The position numbers were made by a program, and so were the translations under genes. The notes under the pieces were generated by a model that made no database searches, was not told the origin of the DNA, and worked only from the letters and a program-made list of their open reading frames with translations. Positions 9,183 to 17,686 of a stretch of DNA of 64,000 nt are shown here, piece by piece. The stretch's first letter is position 1; every line of letters starts with the position of its first letter. The stretch lies in assembly GCA_902793335.1 (NCBI GenBank), contig CADBCZ010000021.1, positions 23,723-87,722 of the forward strand, given 5' to 3'. The DNA is from an uncultured Lachnospiraceae bacterium (GTDB lineage Bacteria; Bacillota; Clostridia; Lachnospirales; Lachnospiraceae).

Positions 9183-10271
9183 ATGTCCACAAAAGATTTA
9201 TTTCACGGAAGTGATGTGGAGGTTATTGCCGGACAATATGACATGGATGTACATTCCATAATCCCATATGCGTCTAATGTCAACCCGCTTGGCATTTCAC
9301 CTATGGTCAAAAAAGCATTACTTGATAATATCGATGCCATATCAGCTTATCCTGAAAGAGACTATTCCTCTTTAAGAGAACATATAAGCAACTACACAAA
9401 GGCTCCGACGGACAATATGATACTCGGAAACGGAACTTCCGATCTTATCAGACTTACCTTCGATATAATCAAGCCCAGGCACACACTTATTCTCGGACCC
9501 ACCTATGGAGAGTATGAACGTATGGCAGCACTTCATGGAAGTAAAGCCAGCATATATATGCTTAAAGATCTCGATGATTTCGAGATAGATGTAGACATGT
9601 TTGTGAAGGTACTCAAAGACGATATAGACCTGCTCATCCTCTGCAACCCTAACAACCCGACAAGCACACTGCTTTCAAGAGGCCAGTTAGATATCATATT
9701 GAGCACCTGTAAGAACCACAACATTTTTGTGATGATCGACGAGACATATATTGAATTTGTCAATGACACAGATTCATTTACAGCAATCCCTTTCTCAAAA
9801 AAATACCACAACCTTATTACATTAAGGAGTGTTTCCAAGTTTTTTGCAGCTCCCGGCATCAGATTGGGCTACGCTATAACCTCAAATCCTGATTTCCTTG
9901 CTGCTTCTGACAACTCCAAAACACCGTGGAATGTCAACGCATTTGCCTGCGTAGCCGGAGTGATGTTTGAGGACGATCATTACATCAATCTCACAAAGAG
10001 CCTTATACATACCGAACGCAATCTCATTTATTCCGCAATGTCTTCAAGAAAATCCATTAAGATTTTCAAACCGGAAGCTAATTTTATATTAATCAAACTG
10101 TTAAAGGAAAAGCAGACTGCTTCGGATGTATTTGAGCATTGCATACGCAACGGACTCATGATAAGAAACTGTACCGATTATGTGGGAGTCGGCAGCAAAT
10201 TTATCCGTTTCTGCTTCTTAAAACCTGAACAGAATGACAAACTTGTAAATACACTTTTAGAGATAGTATAA
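9183..10271 (+). CDS. PLP-dependent aminotransferase, HisC/CobD-like
   Basis: 362 residues, class I/II aminotransferase fold. Seen: substrate-end motif YASNVNPLG (typical of CobD/HisC proteins), glycine-rich LGNGTSDLIRLTF for phosphate binding, CNPNNPTS, DETYIEF (the aspartate contacts the pyridine nitrogen) and SVSKFFAAPGIRLGY with the PLP-binding lysine. Length is right for histidinol-phosphate aminotransferase or threonine-phosphate decarboxylase. No his or cob genes are nearby, so the substrate cannot be decided. It is transcribed divergently from the DUF5717-type operon across a 200-base AT-rich gap; an AGAAGG ribosome site precedes the ATG. Confidence 0.82.
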   Translation: MSTKDLFHGSDVEVIAGQYDMDVHSIIPYASNVNPLGISPMVKKALLDNIDAISAYPERDYSSLREHISNYTKAPTDNMILGNGTSDLIRLTFDIIKPRHTLILGPTYGEYERMAALHGSKASIYMLKDLDDFEIDVDMFVKVLKDDIDLLILCNPNNPTSTLLSRGQLDIILSTCKNHNIFVMIDETYIEFVNDTDSFTAIPFSKKYHNLITLRSVSKFFAAPGIRLGYAITSNPDFLAASDNSKTPWNVNAFACVAGVMFEDDHYINLTKSLIHTERNLIYSAMSSRKSIKIFKPEANFILIKLLKEKQTASDVFEHCIRNGLMIRNCTDYVGVGSKFIRFCFLKPEQNDKLVNTLLEIV

Positions 10272-10322
10272 TCCTTTATACAACTATCATATATATGGTT
10301 TTATGATAACGGGGGGGGATTT

Positions 10323-10705
10323 ATGAAAACAAAGCAGATTGTAGAATATAGATACTATAATATTCCCGAAAACGAATATGTTCTTCCTCTTTTAGGTGAC
10401 GATTGGCGTGGCATTTACGGAAACGAATGCGATCCATTACATTTCCACAATCTTATGGAGATAGGCATATGTCATGAAGGTAGTGGATATATGATTCTTG
10501 ACACATCGAAAGTGTCTTATTCAGAAGAATGTATAACTATCATTCCGGCCAACTATCCACATGTTACTGTCGGGCGGGAGAAAACGGTAAATTACTGGGA
10601 ATATTTATTTATTGATCCTGAATATGTATTGAACGAAATATATGGTAACGACAACGAATTTATTAACAAAATGCTGGAAAAACTTAATAAAACAGGACAT
10701 TTCCG
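10323..10705 (+). pseudogene. AraC-family regulator, N-terminal sensor domain only
   Basis: Starts at an ATG behind a run of Gs. Residues 1-125 are a cupin-type arabinose-binding-like domain: the DPLHFHNLMEIGICHEGSG segment carries the expected histidines, followed by ITIIPANYPHVT. The protein stops at about residue 129 with no C-terminal helix-turn-helix, whereas full regulators have about 280-300 residues. At the break, around 10700-10712, the sequence changes directly into the 3' part of a beta-galactosidase gene on the other strand. A deletion has therefore removed the AraC DNA-binding half and the lacZ 3' end together. Likely former regulator of the beta-galactoside locus that follows. 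Confidence 0.75.
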
Positions 10706-12827
10706 AGAATAACACTTCGAAATTATCTCCCTTAATTCCGATGTTAAAATCACCAACAGTAAGTCTTGGGCATGCAGAAATGATATCTTTTTGTTTACTT
10801 ACAACCCTGACTATACCCTGTCCAAATGCAACCTCATGTCCGGGGTCAGCCCAAATCTCAGCTTTTTTTGTTCTAAATGATATATTAACAATATATTCCC
10901 CCGTAGCATCAGGTATATTAAACGGCATTTCAAACTCACACTTTGACTGTGGAAGAACATTTATTCCTTCAAGCTCTTTCGTGAGTATAACAACACCATC
11001 TCTCATCAATTGTGCAATACATGAATACTTCAACGTATCGGTAAAAAGATTTTTGTTCCACACACAGAAACTGTTTTCATTGACTTCAATATTTATATTT
11101 TGATAATCATATTTGACCTCCTGCATTTTGGGAGAAGGTGTTCTGTCTGCATATACTATACCATTTCCACAAAAATTGTAGTCAGTAGGTCGTTCTCCAA
11201 AATCACCTCCATATGAGAAAAACCACTTTCCATGCCTGTCTTTTTTAGCTATAGACTGATCAATATAATCCCATATAAATCCTCCCTGATAGCCACTATC
11301 AGGGGCGTCTGCCAACTCTGTGTACTTATGAAGTGCCCCACAGGAATTGCCCATAGCATGAGCATACTCACAACATATAATAGATTTCTTACCTTCTTTT
11401 AAGTATTCCTCTATCTCAGTCACCTTAGCATACATTCTGCTCTCGATATCGGAGGTATCTTCGTATCTTCTATCAAAGAAAATACCTTCATAATGAACTA
11501 TTCTGGTATCATCCAGCTGTCGCATGAAGTTAGACATTTCATATATGACTTTGCCTCCAAAAGCTTCATTTCCCAAAGACCAGATAAGCACCGAAGGATG
11601 ATTCTTATCTCTTTGATAAGTGGAATTAATCCTGTCAAAAAGCATTTCCTTCCATACCATCTTATCACTTGGAATGACATAATCCATATCCTTTTTGCCA
11701 TTTAAATATGCAGCCCAGGTGCCATGAGTCTCTAAGTTATTTTCAGCTATAAGATATATTCCATAAATGTCACAAAGTTCATACAAAATCTCGTTATCTG
11801 AATAATGACTGGTTCTTATAGCATTTATATTATTCTGCTTTATGGTTATAATATCCCGCTCTATGTCCTCTCTTGTAACACTTCTTCCTGTGTAAAGACT
11901 GAATTCATGCCTGTTAACACCTTTAAAAACAATCCTCTGACCGTTTAACAGCATTCTACCGTTTTTCAGTTCAAACTTTCTAAAGCCAACATTTATCGGT
12001 ATATATTCTACCATTTTACCCTTCGAGTCATAAATCTCAATTTCCAGCTTATAAAGATTTGGCTTCTCAGAACTCCATAACAAGACATCCTCAATCTTTG
12101 TTTCAATCTTTATCTTGTCTCTAAGCTCAGAATCTCTGTTCCATACCGTCTTTTCTCCATAGCTAAGAGATAATCTGGCTCTTCCATTTCCTCTTGTATC
12201 AAGTTCTATTACAAGGTTACTGCTTTGGAAATCATCATCCTCAAACAATGTTTTGACCTTAATATCTTCAACATGGATATCGGGAACCGCATATAAATAT
12301 ACATCCCTGTAAATTCCGGAAAATCTATAGAAGTCCTGATCCTCACACCAGCTTGAAGAAGTCCATTTATAGACCTGTACAGCCAACTTATTATTACCAT
12401 CTTTGATATACGGAGTAAGATCAAAATCAGATTGGGTAAATGAATCCTCACTATATCCCACATATTTTCCGTTCAGCCACAATGCCATTCCGCTTTCGAC
12501 ACCCTGAAAGGAAATATATATTTTCTTATCCTTCATTTGCTTAGGTACTTCAAAATATTTCACATAACTTCCCGTTGGATTGAACGCCATCGGTATATCA
12601 CCCGGGACTACATCCTCAACTCCATCCCACGGATACTGTGTATTAATATATGCAGGCTTATCATATCCTTCAAGCTGAATATGAGCAGGCACTCTGATTT
12701 CATCCCAGTCCGATGCATCATATTCTTCAAGCTCAAAACCATCAATAGTCTGCGAAAAATTCTTAGAATAGAAAAACTTCCAAATTCCGTTAAGACTATA
12801 TACATTTCCGTAGGGAAATTCCTCGAA
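10703..12827 (-). pseudogene. lacZ: GH2 beta-galactosidase (LacZ), truncated at both ends
   Basis: About 708 codons of a protein that is normally about 1000 or more residues. Core motifs are intact: RHEFSLYTGRSVT, IRTSHYSDNEILYELCDIYG, LIWSLGNEAFGG (acid/base Glu) and IICCEYAHAMGNS (nucleophile Glu), as well as GGFIWDYIDQS. The frame is open upstream to a TAA at 12828-12830; its first recognisable residues are PYGNVYSLNGIWKF, so only a short N-terminal piece and any start codon are gone. At the 3' end the frame leaves lacZ homology near 10705 and runs into antisense AraC sequence. The C-terminal beta-sandwich domain is missing. An internal ATG (12692) would begin inside the sugar-binding domain. 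Expression of an active enzyme is unlikely. Confidence 0.85.
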
Positions 12828-12837
12828 TTATTTCTAA

Positions 12838-12901
12838 ACATCATTATAAGAAATGGTGTTGAAACAGAAGGAAGTATAAATGCCCATACAGTATTCAAAA
12901 G
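12838..12901 (-). pseudogene. Scrap of a MalG-type sugar ABC permease
   Basis: In this frame about 20 codons read LLNTVWAFILPSVSTPFLIM followed by MFRN. That is the conserved segment of carbohydrate ABC permeases (typically ..NTxxALILPxxxxxFxxFLMR..) just ahead of the coupling-helix region. It is flanked on one side by the binding-protein remnant and on the other by lacZ, both in other frames, so two deletions lie within 70 bases. No other part of the permease remains. Confidence 0.6.
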
Positions 12902-13838
12902 CTTAAGTGATCCTGAAGTGCTTTGTCATATGTAGCAGAACTTCCACCAAATGTATATGCGAGGAATTTCTTTGCCAATTCAGGATTAGAACAGTTAGAT
13001 GTTACATATAATGATGAACCACCGTTTGAAGCATATCCTTCTCCACCACCAAGAGTCGGTAAAGTAGTAATCTCCCATTTACCACTGTTCTCACTAACCT
13101 GCTCAATAGTAGGAATGATCCAGTTACCATTCATAACACCTGCTACCATATCTCCAAGGATTGACTGATCTGTATAGTCGCTCCAGCTGTTTGTCAAATA
13201 ACATACATTCTTCTGTGACATCTCAACGATCTTTTCGCAAACCTCAACAAGTTTTGCATTCTCTGTAATATAAGGCTTACCATCTTTGAACTGCGATTCG
13301 CCTTCTGCCTGTAACATCATATAAATAAGATCATTTCCGTCGCCATCCATAGAAAGAAGATATTTCCCTGTCTTAGCGTACACATCCTCTCCTATTTCAA
13401 TGAATTTGTCCCATGTGATTCCCTTCATGTCATCGATTGTATAACCGCACTCTTCAAGAATATCTGTTCTGTAAGCAAATATTGCCGTACCATTATCAAC
13501 TGGAATCCGTAATGTTTACCATCTATGGTCGAAAATGATAATTTCTCAGAACCAAAATCATCCCAGTTAACTTCTGCATCATCCACATCAATAAATGCAT
13601 CAGGATAATCTGTAACATATTTGCGAATCCAGTGATCCTGGAACAACACTATATCAGGAAGATTTGAGTAATCTCCGGAAGATCCTGCAAGTGTAATAGC
13701 ATCCTCAACATCTGTTGTTTTTGAAGGCGAACTGCTGTCTCCGCTTGATACGTTTCCGGTTGTGTTGTTACCACATCCCGTTACTAAAGTTGCAAGCATT
13801 GTACATACCAATATTTTCGATATTAATTTTCTCCTCAT
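12895..13838 (-). pseudogene. Extracellular sugar-binding lipoprotein, deleted and frameshifted
   Basis: Starts with a lipoprotein signal peptide (MRRKLISKILVCTMLATLVTGC, lipobox LVTGC) behind GGAGG. After about 45 residues the sequence jumps to SGDYSNLPDIVLFQDHW; family members have some 60-80 residues in between, so an internal deletion is inferred. Near 13505 the frame breaks: GGATTC-CAGTTGAT lacks one base needed to read on as VDNGTAIFAYRTDILEE. The second frame then runs through WDKFIEIGEDVY and NGNWIIPTIEQV to KKFLAYTFGGSSATYDKALQ and ends prematurely at the junction with the permease scrap (about 12900). Originally the binding protein for an oligosaccharide, probably a beta-galactoside judging by the neighbours. 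Confidence 0.8.
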
Positions 13839-13863
13839 AAAATAACCTCCATCCGTTTATAGT

Positions 13864-13922
13864 TTTTGTACACTTTTCACATTTTACGAATTCGAATTCA
13901 TACATTATTTATTTTGTACACT
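13864..13922 (-). promoter_or_regulatory. Upstream region of the decayed lac locus: direct repeats and palindrome
   Basis: An 11-base motif TTTTGTACACT occurs exactly twice, at 13864-13874 and 13912-13922, 48 bases apart. Between them lies a perfect 12-base palindrome GAATTCGAATTC (13888-13899). Same-orientation repeats at a near-integral number of helical turns fit binding sites of an AraC-type activator, such as the truncated one at 10323. I see no certain -10/-35 pair. Confidence 0.4.
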
Positions 13923-14047
13923 AATAATACAACACACTTATCAAAAAATGTTTGCGTAATTGGTCAAAAAAATGGCAAAAACAACCATATTTAATGGTCA
14001 TTTTTGCCAATACCGTCAATAAGTTACTAATTCATTGCAAATAATTG

Positions 14048-14686
14048 TCAGCCCAAAACGCTTTTTGTAACTTCAGGAAGTTCTGCAAAATTTTTAATTA
14101 CGGGCACTTCTTCGCTTATCCTGCCAAATCCGTAGGAGGCATGTATGAATCCTATTCCCGCTTCCGTACTGGCTATATAATCACCTTCAATATCACCTAC
14201 ATAAACTGCTTTATCCAAATGATTTCTGGAAACAACAAGTTTAATATTGTCACCTTTTTTCAGATTATTATTACCGTAACACTCTATATCTGTAAAGTAC
14301 TTTCCAAAACCATAATATTCTAAAAACGCTTCTATATATCCGCTTTGGCAGTTACTGACAATAAAGAGCTCATACTTCTCTTTCAGCTTAATAAGAGTAC
14401 TCTCCACCTCCGGATATAGAATACCACCATGCTTTGCAAGGTAGTTGTTTTCCGCCTCACAGCACATGGCAAGCAATTCCATTCTGCGCTCAGGAAAAAG
14501 CTCAGGAAAAACTTTCTCAGCAAGCTTATCCATAGTAAGCCCCATAACACTTTGTATCTTTTCGGCTGTAATCACTTTATCCTTAGAATACTCTCTTGCC
14601 ACAACTTCTGTCCAACTGCCTGCAACTCCCGCAGAAGAATCCCACAAAGTACCATCCATATCAAATATAATTCCTGATTTATTCAT
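14048..14686 (-). CDS. HAD-superfamily phosphatase (phosphoglycolate phosphatase-like)
   Basis: 212 residues, subfamily IA. Motif I IIFDMDGTLWD carries nucleophile D9 and D11; motif II is ELFIVSNCQSG; the motif III lysine and motif IV are in KGDNIKLVV...AVYVGDIEGDYIAS. A helical cap sits between motifs I and II. Substrate unknown; such enzymes hydrolyse small phosphate esters. Its ATG overlaps the stop of the alarmone synthetase gene (ATGA), so the two are co-translated. A coding link between a small phosphatase and (p)ppGpp metabolism is possible but not shown. Confidence 0.85.
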   Translation of the reverse strand: MNKSGIIFDMDGTLWDSSAGVAGSWTEVVAREYSKDKVITAEKIQSVMGLTMDKLAEKVFPELFPERRMELLAMCCEAENNYLAKHGGILYPEVESTLIKLKEKYELFIVSNCQSGYIEAFLEYYGFGKYFTDIECYGNNNLKKGDNIKLVVSRNHLDKAVYVGDIEGDYIASTEAGIGFIHASYGFGRISEEVPVIKNFAELPEVTKSVLG

Positions 14687-15591
14687 AAACTCTCCTTTTC
14701 CACAGAATCTAATTTCATTCTTATCTGTTGCATTATGTTATCCGTCTCTGCTATACGTTCCGCACATTCATGCAGTTCTTCTACTATTATTTCCTCCTCT
14801 GCAGGATCTATGTTCTTCTTATACTTAAGCTCATGGTCAAGGCTTGCCCAAAAGTCCATTGCAATAGTCCTTATCTGAATTTCAACCCGCATAGGTGTTT
14901 TTCCTTTAGAAAAGAAAACCGGGATTTCAACTATCATATGGTAACTGCGATATCCGTTAGGTTTAGGATACTTAATATAATCCTTGATTTTAATAAGTTT
15001 AAGATCATCCTGCATCGCTAACATTGCCGCTATGGAATATATATCATCCACAAATTCACATATAATTCTTACTCCGGCAACATCCGAAAGATTAACCATT
15101 ATAGCTTCTACAGTAAATGGGAGCCCTTTTTTATATAACTTGTTTGCGATACTCTCAGGGCTTTTCACCCTTGCAGTAATACTGCTTATAGGGTTTCTAT
15201 GATACCTGACAGACATCTCGTCATTAAGAACCTCAGCCTTTGTCTTAACCTCGCGTATCGCGCAGGCATACATCATCTCCATCTCCTGAAATTGTCTGGA
15301 ATGCTGCATTAGTATCTTCAATTCTTCCATTATATCTCCATCAAGAATTGGCAATTCCATCTCTTTTTCTCTAAGCGTCGGCAACATGATATTGTCTCTC
15401 AATGTTTCCTGATATTCCCTGATTACTTTTTTGCTATCTTCCACATCCTTATGATCACCATCTAAGTTATCAACATCCAATTCACTTTCTAATATCATTT
15501 CTGCTGCAGAATCCGGCATCCCATTGAGTATTTCTAATTCCTTTTCCAGTATCTCATTCGTAGCATTTTGCTTCTTTTTCTTTTTTAACAT
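14683..15591 (-). CDS. Small alarmone synthetase, RelA/SpoT synthetase domain (RelQ-like)
   Basis: 302 residues from the ATG at 15591, preferred because AGAGGT lies eight bases before it; an in-frame ATG at 15624 has no ribosome site. The first about 110 residues are charged and helical (MLKKKKKQNATNEILEKE...). The synthetase domain follows: ITARVKSPESIANKLYKKG, LSDVAGVRIICEFVDD, DYIKYPKPNGYRSYHMIVE (substrate loop) and VEIQIRTIAMDFWASLDHEL (catalytic Glu region). No HD hydrolase, TGS or ACT domain is present, so it makes (p)ppGpp but does not degrade it. The N-terminal extension is longer than in classic RelQ (about 210 residues). Paired with a HAD phosphatase. Confidence 0.88.
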   Translation of the reverse strand: MLKKKKKQNATNEILEKELEILNGMPDSAAEMILESELDVDNLDGDHKDVEDSKKVIREYQETLRDNIMLPTLREKEMELPILDGDIMEELKILMQHSRQFQEMEMMYACAIREVKTKAEVLNDEMSVRYHRNPISSITARVKSPESIANKLYKKGLPFTVEAIMVNLSDVAGVRIICEFVDDIYSIAAMLAMQDDLKLIKIKDYIKYPKPNGYRSYHMIVEIPVFFSKGKTPMRVEIQIRTIAMDFWASLDHELKYKKNIDPAEEEIIVEELHECAERIAETDNIMQQIRMKLDSVEKESL

Positions 15592-15824
15592 ATCTATTAC
15601 CTCTGGTGCAATTTCATTTCCCATCTATATTATATAAATCGTAATTATCCTGTTCCTTCACAGCTACGATTTGCAAATTCATTGATAATCAGCCTTCGCT
15701 GATGAAATTTGCTCACCACTTATTCGCTTTCACACACCTTACTACTATAACATCATTTTGTAAAATAAGTATGAACAAAATCTTTAATTTTTCTTATTTG
15801 TTCCTCAATATAATTGTTTAATTA

Positions 15825-15881
15825 TTGACAACACTTCTCATTTTATATACAATTTACTTTAACTGGTAAAAGTGTTAAAGT
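15825..15881 (+). promoter_or_regulatory. Promoter and palindromic operator of the acyl-CoA synthetase gene
   Basis: TTGACA (15825-15830), a 17-base spacer, and TACAAT (15848-15853) form a good sigma-A promoter. Immediately downstream an inverted repeat ACTTTAAC (15856-15863) / GTTAAAGT (15874-15881) with a 10-base gap overlaps the expected transcription start, as a repressor operator would. It ends just before the AAGGAG ribosome site (about 15888-15893). Confidence 0.6.
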
Positions 15882-15900
15882 GTTTATAAGGAGAAGAAAT

Positions 15901-17535
15901 ATGCCAATAACTGAAATACTCGAAAAAAATGTGCGCGAATACCCGGATGATATTTGTCTGGTTGAGATTAATCCTGAAGTAAAGGAGGTCCGTCGTGTAA
16001 CCTGGAAAGAATATGAACTTATGGAGCCTAATCCGACTACTCATTACAGAAGAGAAATTACCTGGCATGTAATGAACGAGAAGGCTAATCGTTTTGCTAA
16101 TCTCTTGATTTCAAGAGGCATCAAAAAAGGAGACAAGGTTGCAATCCTTCTCATGAACTGCCTTGAGTGGCTTCCAATATATTTCGGTATATTGAAAACC
16201 GGAGCTCTTGCTGTACCGCTTAATTTCCGATATGCCCCTGATGAGATTGAATACTGTGTCAAGCTCGCAGATGTTGATATCCTTGTATTTGGTCCGGAAT
16301 TTATTGGACGTGTTGAGGAGATTGCTGACAACATCAATAAGAATCGTCTTCTTTTCTACGTTGGTGATAACTGCCCTACATTCGCTGAAGACTACATTTC
16401 AATGACTGCCAATTGTTCATCGCTTTCACCGGATATCAAACTTACCGATGAAGATGATGCCGCAATATACTTTTCTTCAGGAACAACAGGATTCCCAAAA
16501 GCAATTCTGCACAACCATGAAAGTCTCATGCATTCATGCAGGGTTGAACAAAATCATCACGGTCAGTCCAAAGATGATGTATTCCTATGTATACCTCCTC
16601 TCTATCATACCGGCGCTAAGATGCATTGGTTCGGAAGCTTATTATCAGGAAGCAAGGCTGTTCTACTCAAGGGTACTAAGCCTGAATATATATTAGATGC
16701 CGTTTCAAAAGAGCATTGTACAATCGTTTGGCTGTTAGTCCCCTGGGCTCAGGATATTCTTGAAGCAATCGAAAGCGGTAAAGTTAAGTTAGAAGACTAT
16801 GAGCTCTCACAGTGGAGACTTATGCATATAGGTGCTCAGCCTGTACCACCTAGTCTTATAAAGAAATGGAAAGAATATTTTCCGAACCATCAATACGACA
16901 CTAACTACGGTCTTTCTGAGTCTATCGGACCAGGTTGTGTTCATTTAGGAGTTGAGAACATCCATAAAGTTGGTGCTATCGGCAAAGCAGGTTTCGGATG
17001 GGAAGTTAAGATAGTTGATGAAAATGGTAATACCGTAGAGCGTGGAAATGTTGGTGAATTGTGCGTTAAAGGTCCCGGCGTTATGACCTGTTACTACCAT
17101 GACAAAAAAGCTACAGACGACGTACTCAAAGACGGCTGGTTATTTACAGGAGATATGGCCCAGGAAGATGAAGATGGATTTATTTTCTTAGTGGACCGCA
17201 AGAAAGATGTTATAATCAGTGGTGGAGAGAATATCTATCCTGTACAGATAGAAGACTTTATCCGTACACATTCTGCAGTTCATGATGTGGCTGTAATCGG
17301 TCTTCCTGACAAACGTTTGGGAGAGATTACCTGCGCTATAATTGAACCTAAAGAAAACATGATTATAACAGAAGATGAAATTAACGAAATGTGTCATAGT
17401 CTTCCTCGGTACAAACGTCCTAGAAAGGTTATTTTTGCAGATATCCCTCGCAATCCAACCGGAAAGATTGAGAAGCCAAAGCTTCGCGAAATCTATGCAG
17501 GTGGTAGTGTCGTAGACGCACAGAACCGCGGATAA
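15901..17535 (+). CDS. Acyl-CoA synthetase (class I adenylate-forming ligase)
   Basis: 544 residues from the ATG at 15901, which follows AAGGAG at a normal distance; an in-frame ATG at 15880 lies inside the operator and is rejected. Two-step ATP-dependent activation of a carboxylic acid to its CoA thioester. Motifs: AIYFSSGTTGFPKAIL (P-loop), YGLSESIGPG, LFTGDMAQEDEDG, VDRKKDVIISGGENIYP (hinge) and PRNPTGKIEKPKLRE with the catalytic lysine. No signal or membrane segment. Fatty-acid or branched-acid substrate cannot be decided. Stands alone between its own promoter and a strong terminator. Confidence 0.88.
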   Translation: MPITEILEKNVREYPDDICLVEINPEVKEVRRVTWKEYELMEPNPTTHYRREITWHVMNEKANRFANLLISRGIKKGDKVAILLMNCLEWLPIYFGILKTGALAVPLNFRYAPDEIEYCVKLADVDILVFGPEFIGRVEEIADNINKNRLLFYVGDNCPTFAEDYISMTANCSSLSPDIKLTDEDDAAIYFSSGTTGFPKAILHNHESLMHSCRVEQNHHGQSKDDVFLCIPPLYHTGAKMHWFGSLLSGSKAVLLKGTKPEYILDAVSKEHCTIVWLLVPWAQDILEAIESGKVKLEDYELSQWRLMHIGAQPVPPSLIKKWKEYFPNHQYDTNYGLSESIGPGCVHLGVENIHKVGAIGKAGFGWEVKIVDENGNTVERGNVGELCVKGPGVMTCYYHDKKATDDVLKDGWLFTGDMAQEDEDGFIFLVDRKKDVIISGGENIYPVQIEDFIRTHSAVHDVAVIGLPDKRLGEITCAIIEPKENMIITEDEINEMCHSLPRYKRPRKVIFADIPRNPTGKIEKPKLREIYAGGSVVDAQNRG

Positions 17536-17549
17536 TCTCAAAATATATA

Positions 17550-17597
17550 AACAGGCTGTACTGCCGGGTGTATATAATACCGGCAGTACAGCCTGTT
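17550..17597. terminator. Strong bidirectional terminator
   Basis: A perfect 18-base stem (AACAGGCTGTACTGCCGG and its complement) with a 12-base loop, followed by TTTTATTT on the plus strand and TTTATATATTTT on the minus strand. It ends the acyl-CoA synthetase unit and can back up rpoC termination. Confidence 0.85.
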
Positions 17598-17619
17598 TTA
17601 TTTATAAAATCTCTAAATC

Positions 17620-17642
17620 AGGGCAGGTGTATCACCTGCCCT
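17620..17642 (-). terminator. rpoC terminator hairpin
   Basis: AGGGCAGGTG / CACCTGCCCT with a three-base loop, 45 bases downstream of the rpoC stop. The minus-strand tail is only moderately T-rich (GATTTAGAGATTTT), so full termination probably relies on the second hairpin at 17550-17597. Confidence 0.65.
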
Positions 17643-17686
17643 AAAACATTCTTTAGCTGTATATCTCAATATACTTATTATGGTTT

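Noticed and set aside
12537-12935. Plus-strand frame across the lacZ/permease/binding-protein junctions
   Set aside because: The minus strand explains the whole stretch as three gene fragments; the plus frame has no ribosome site.
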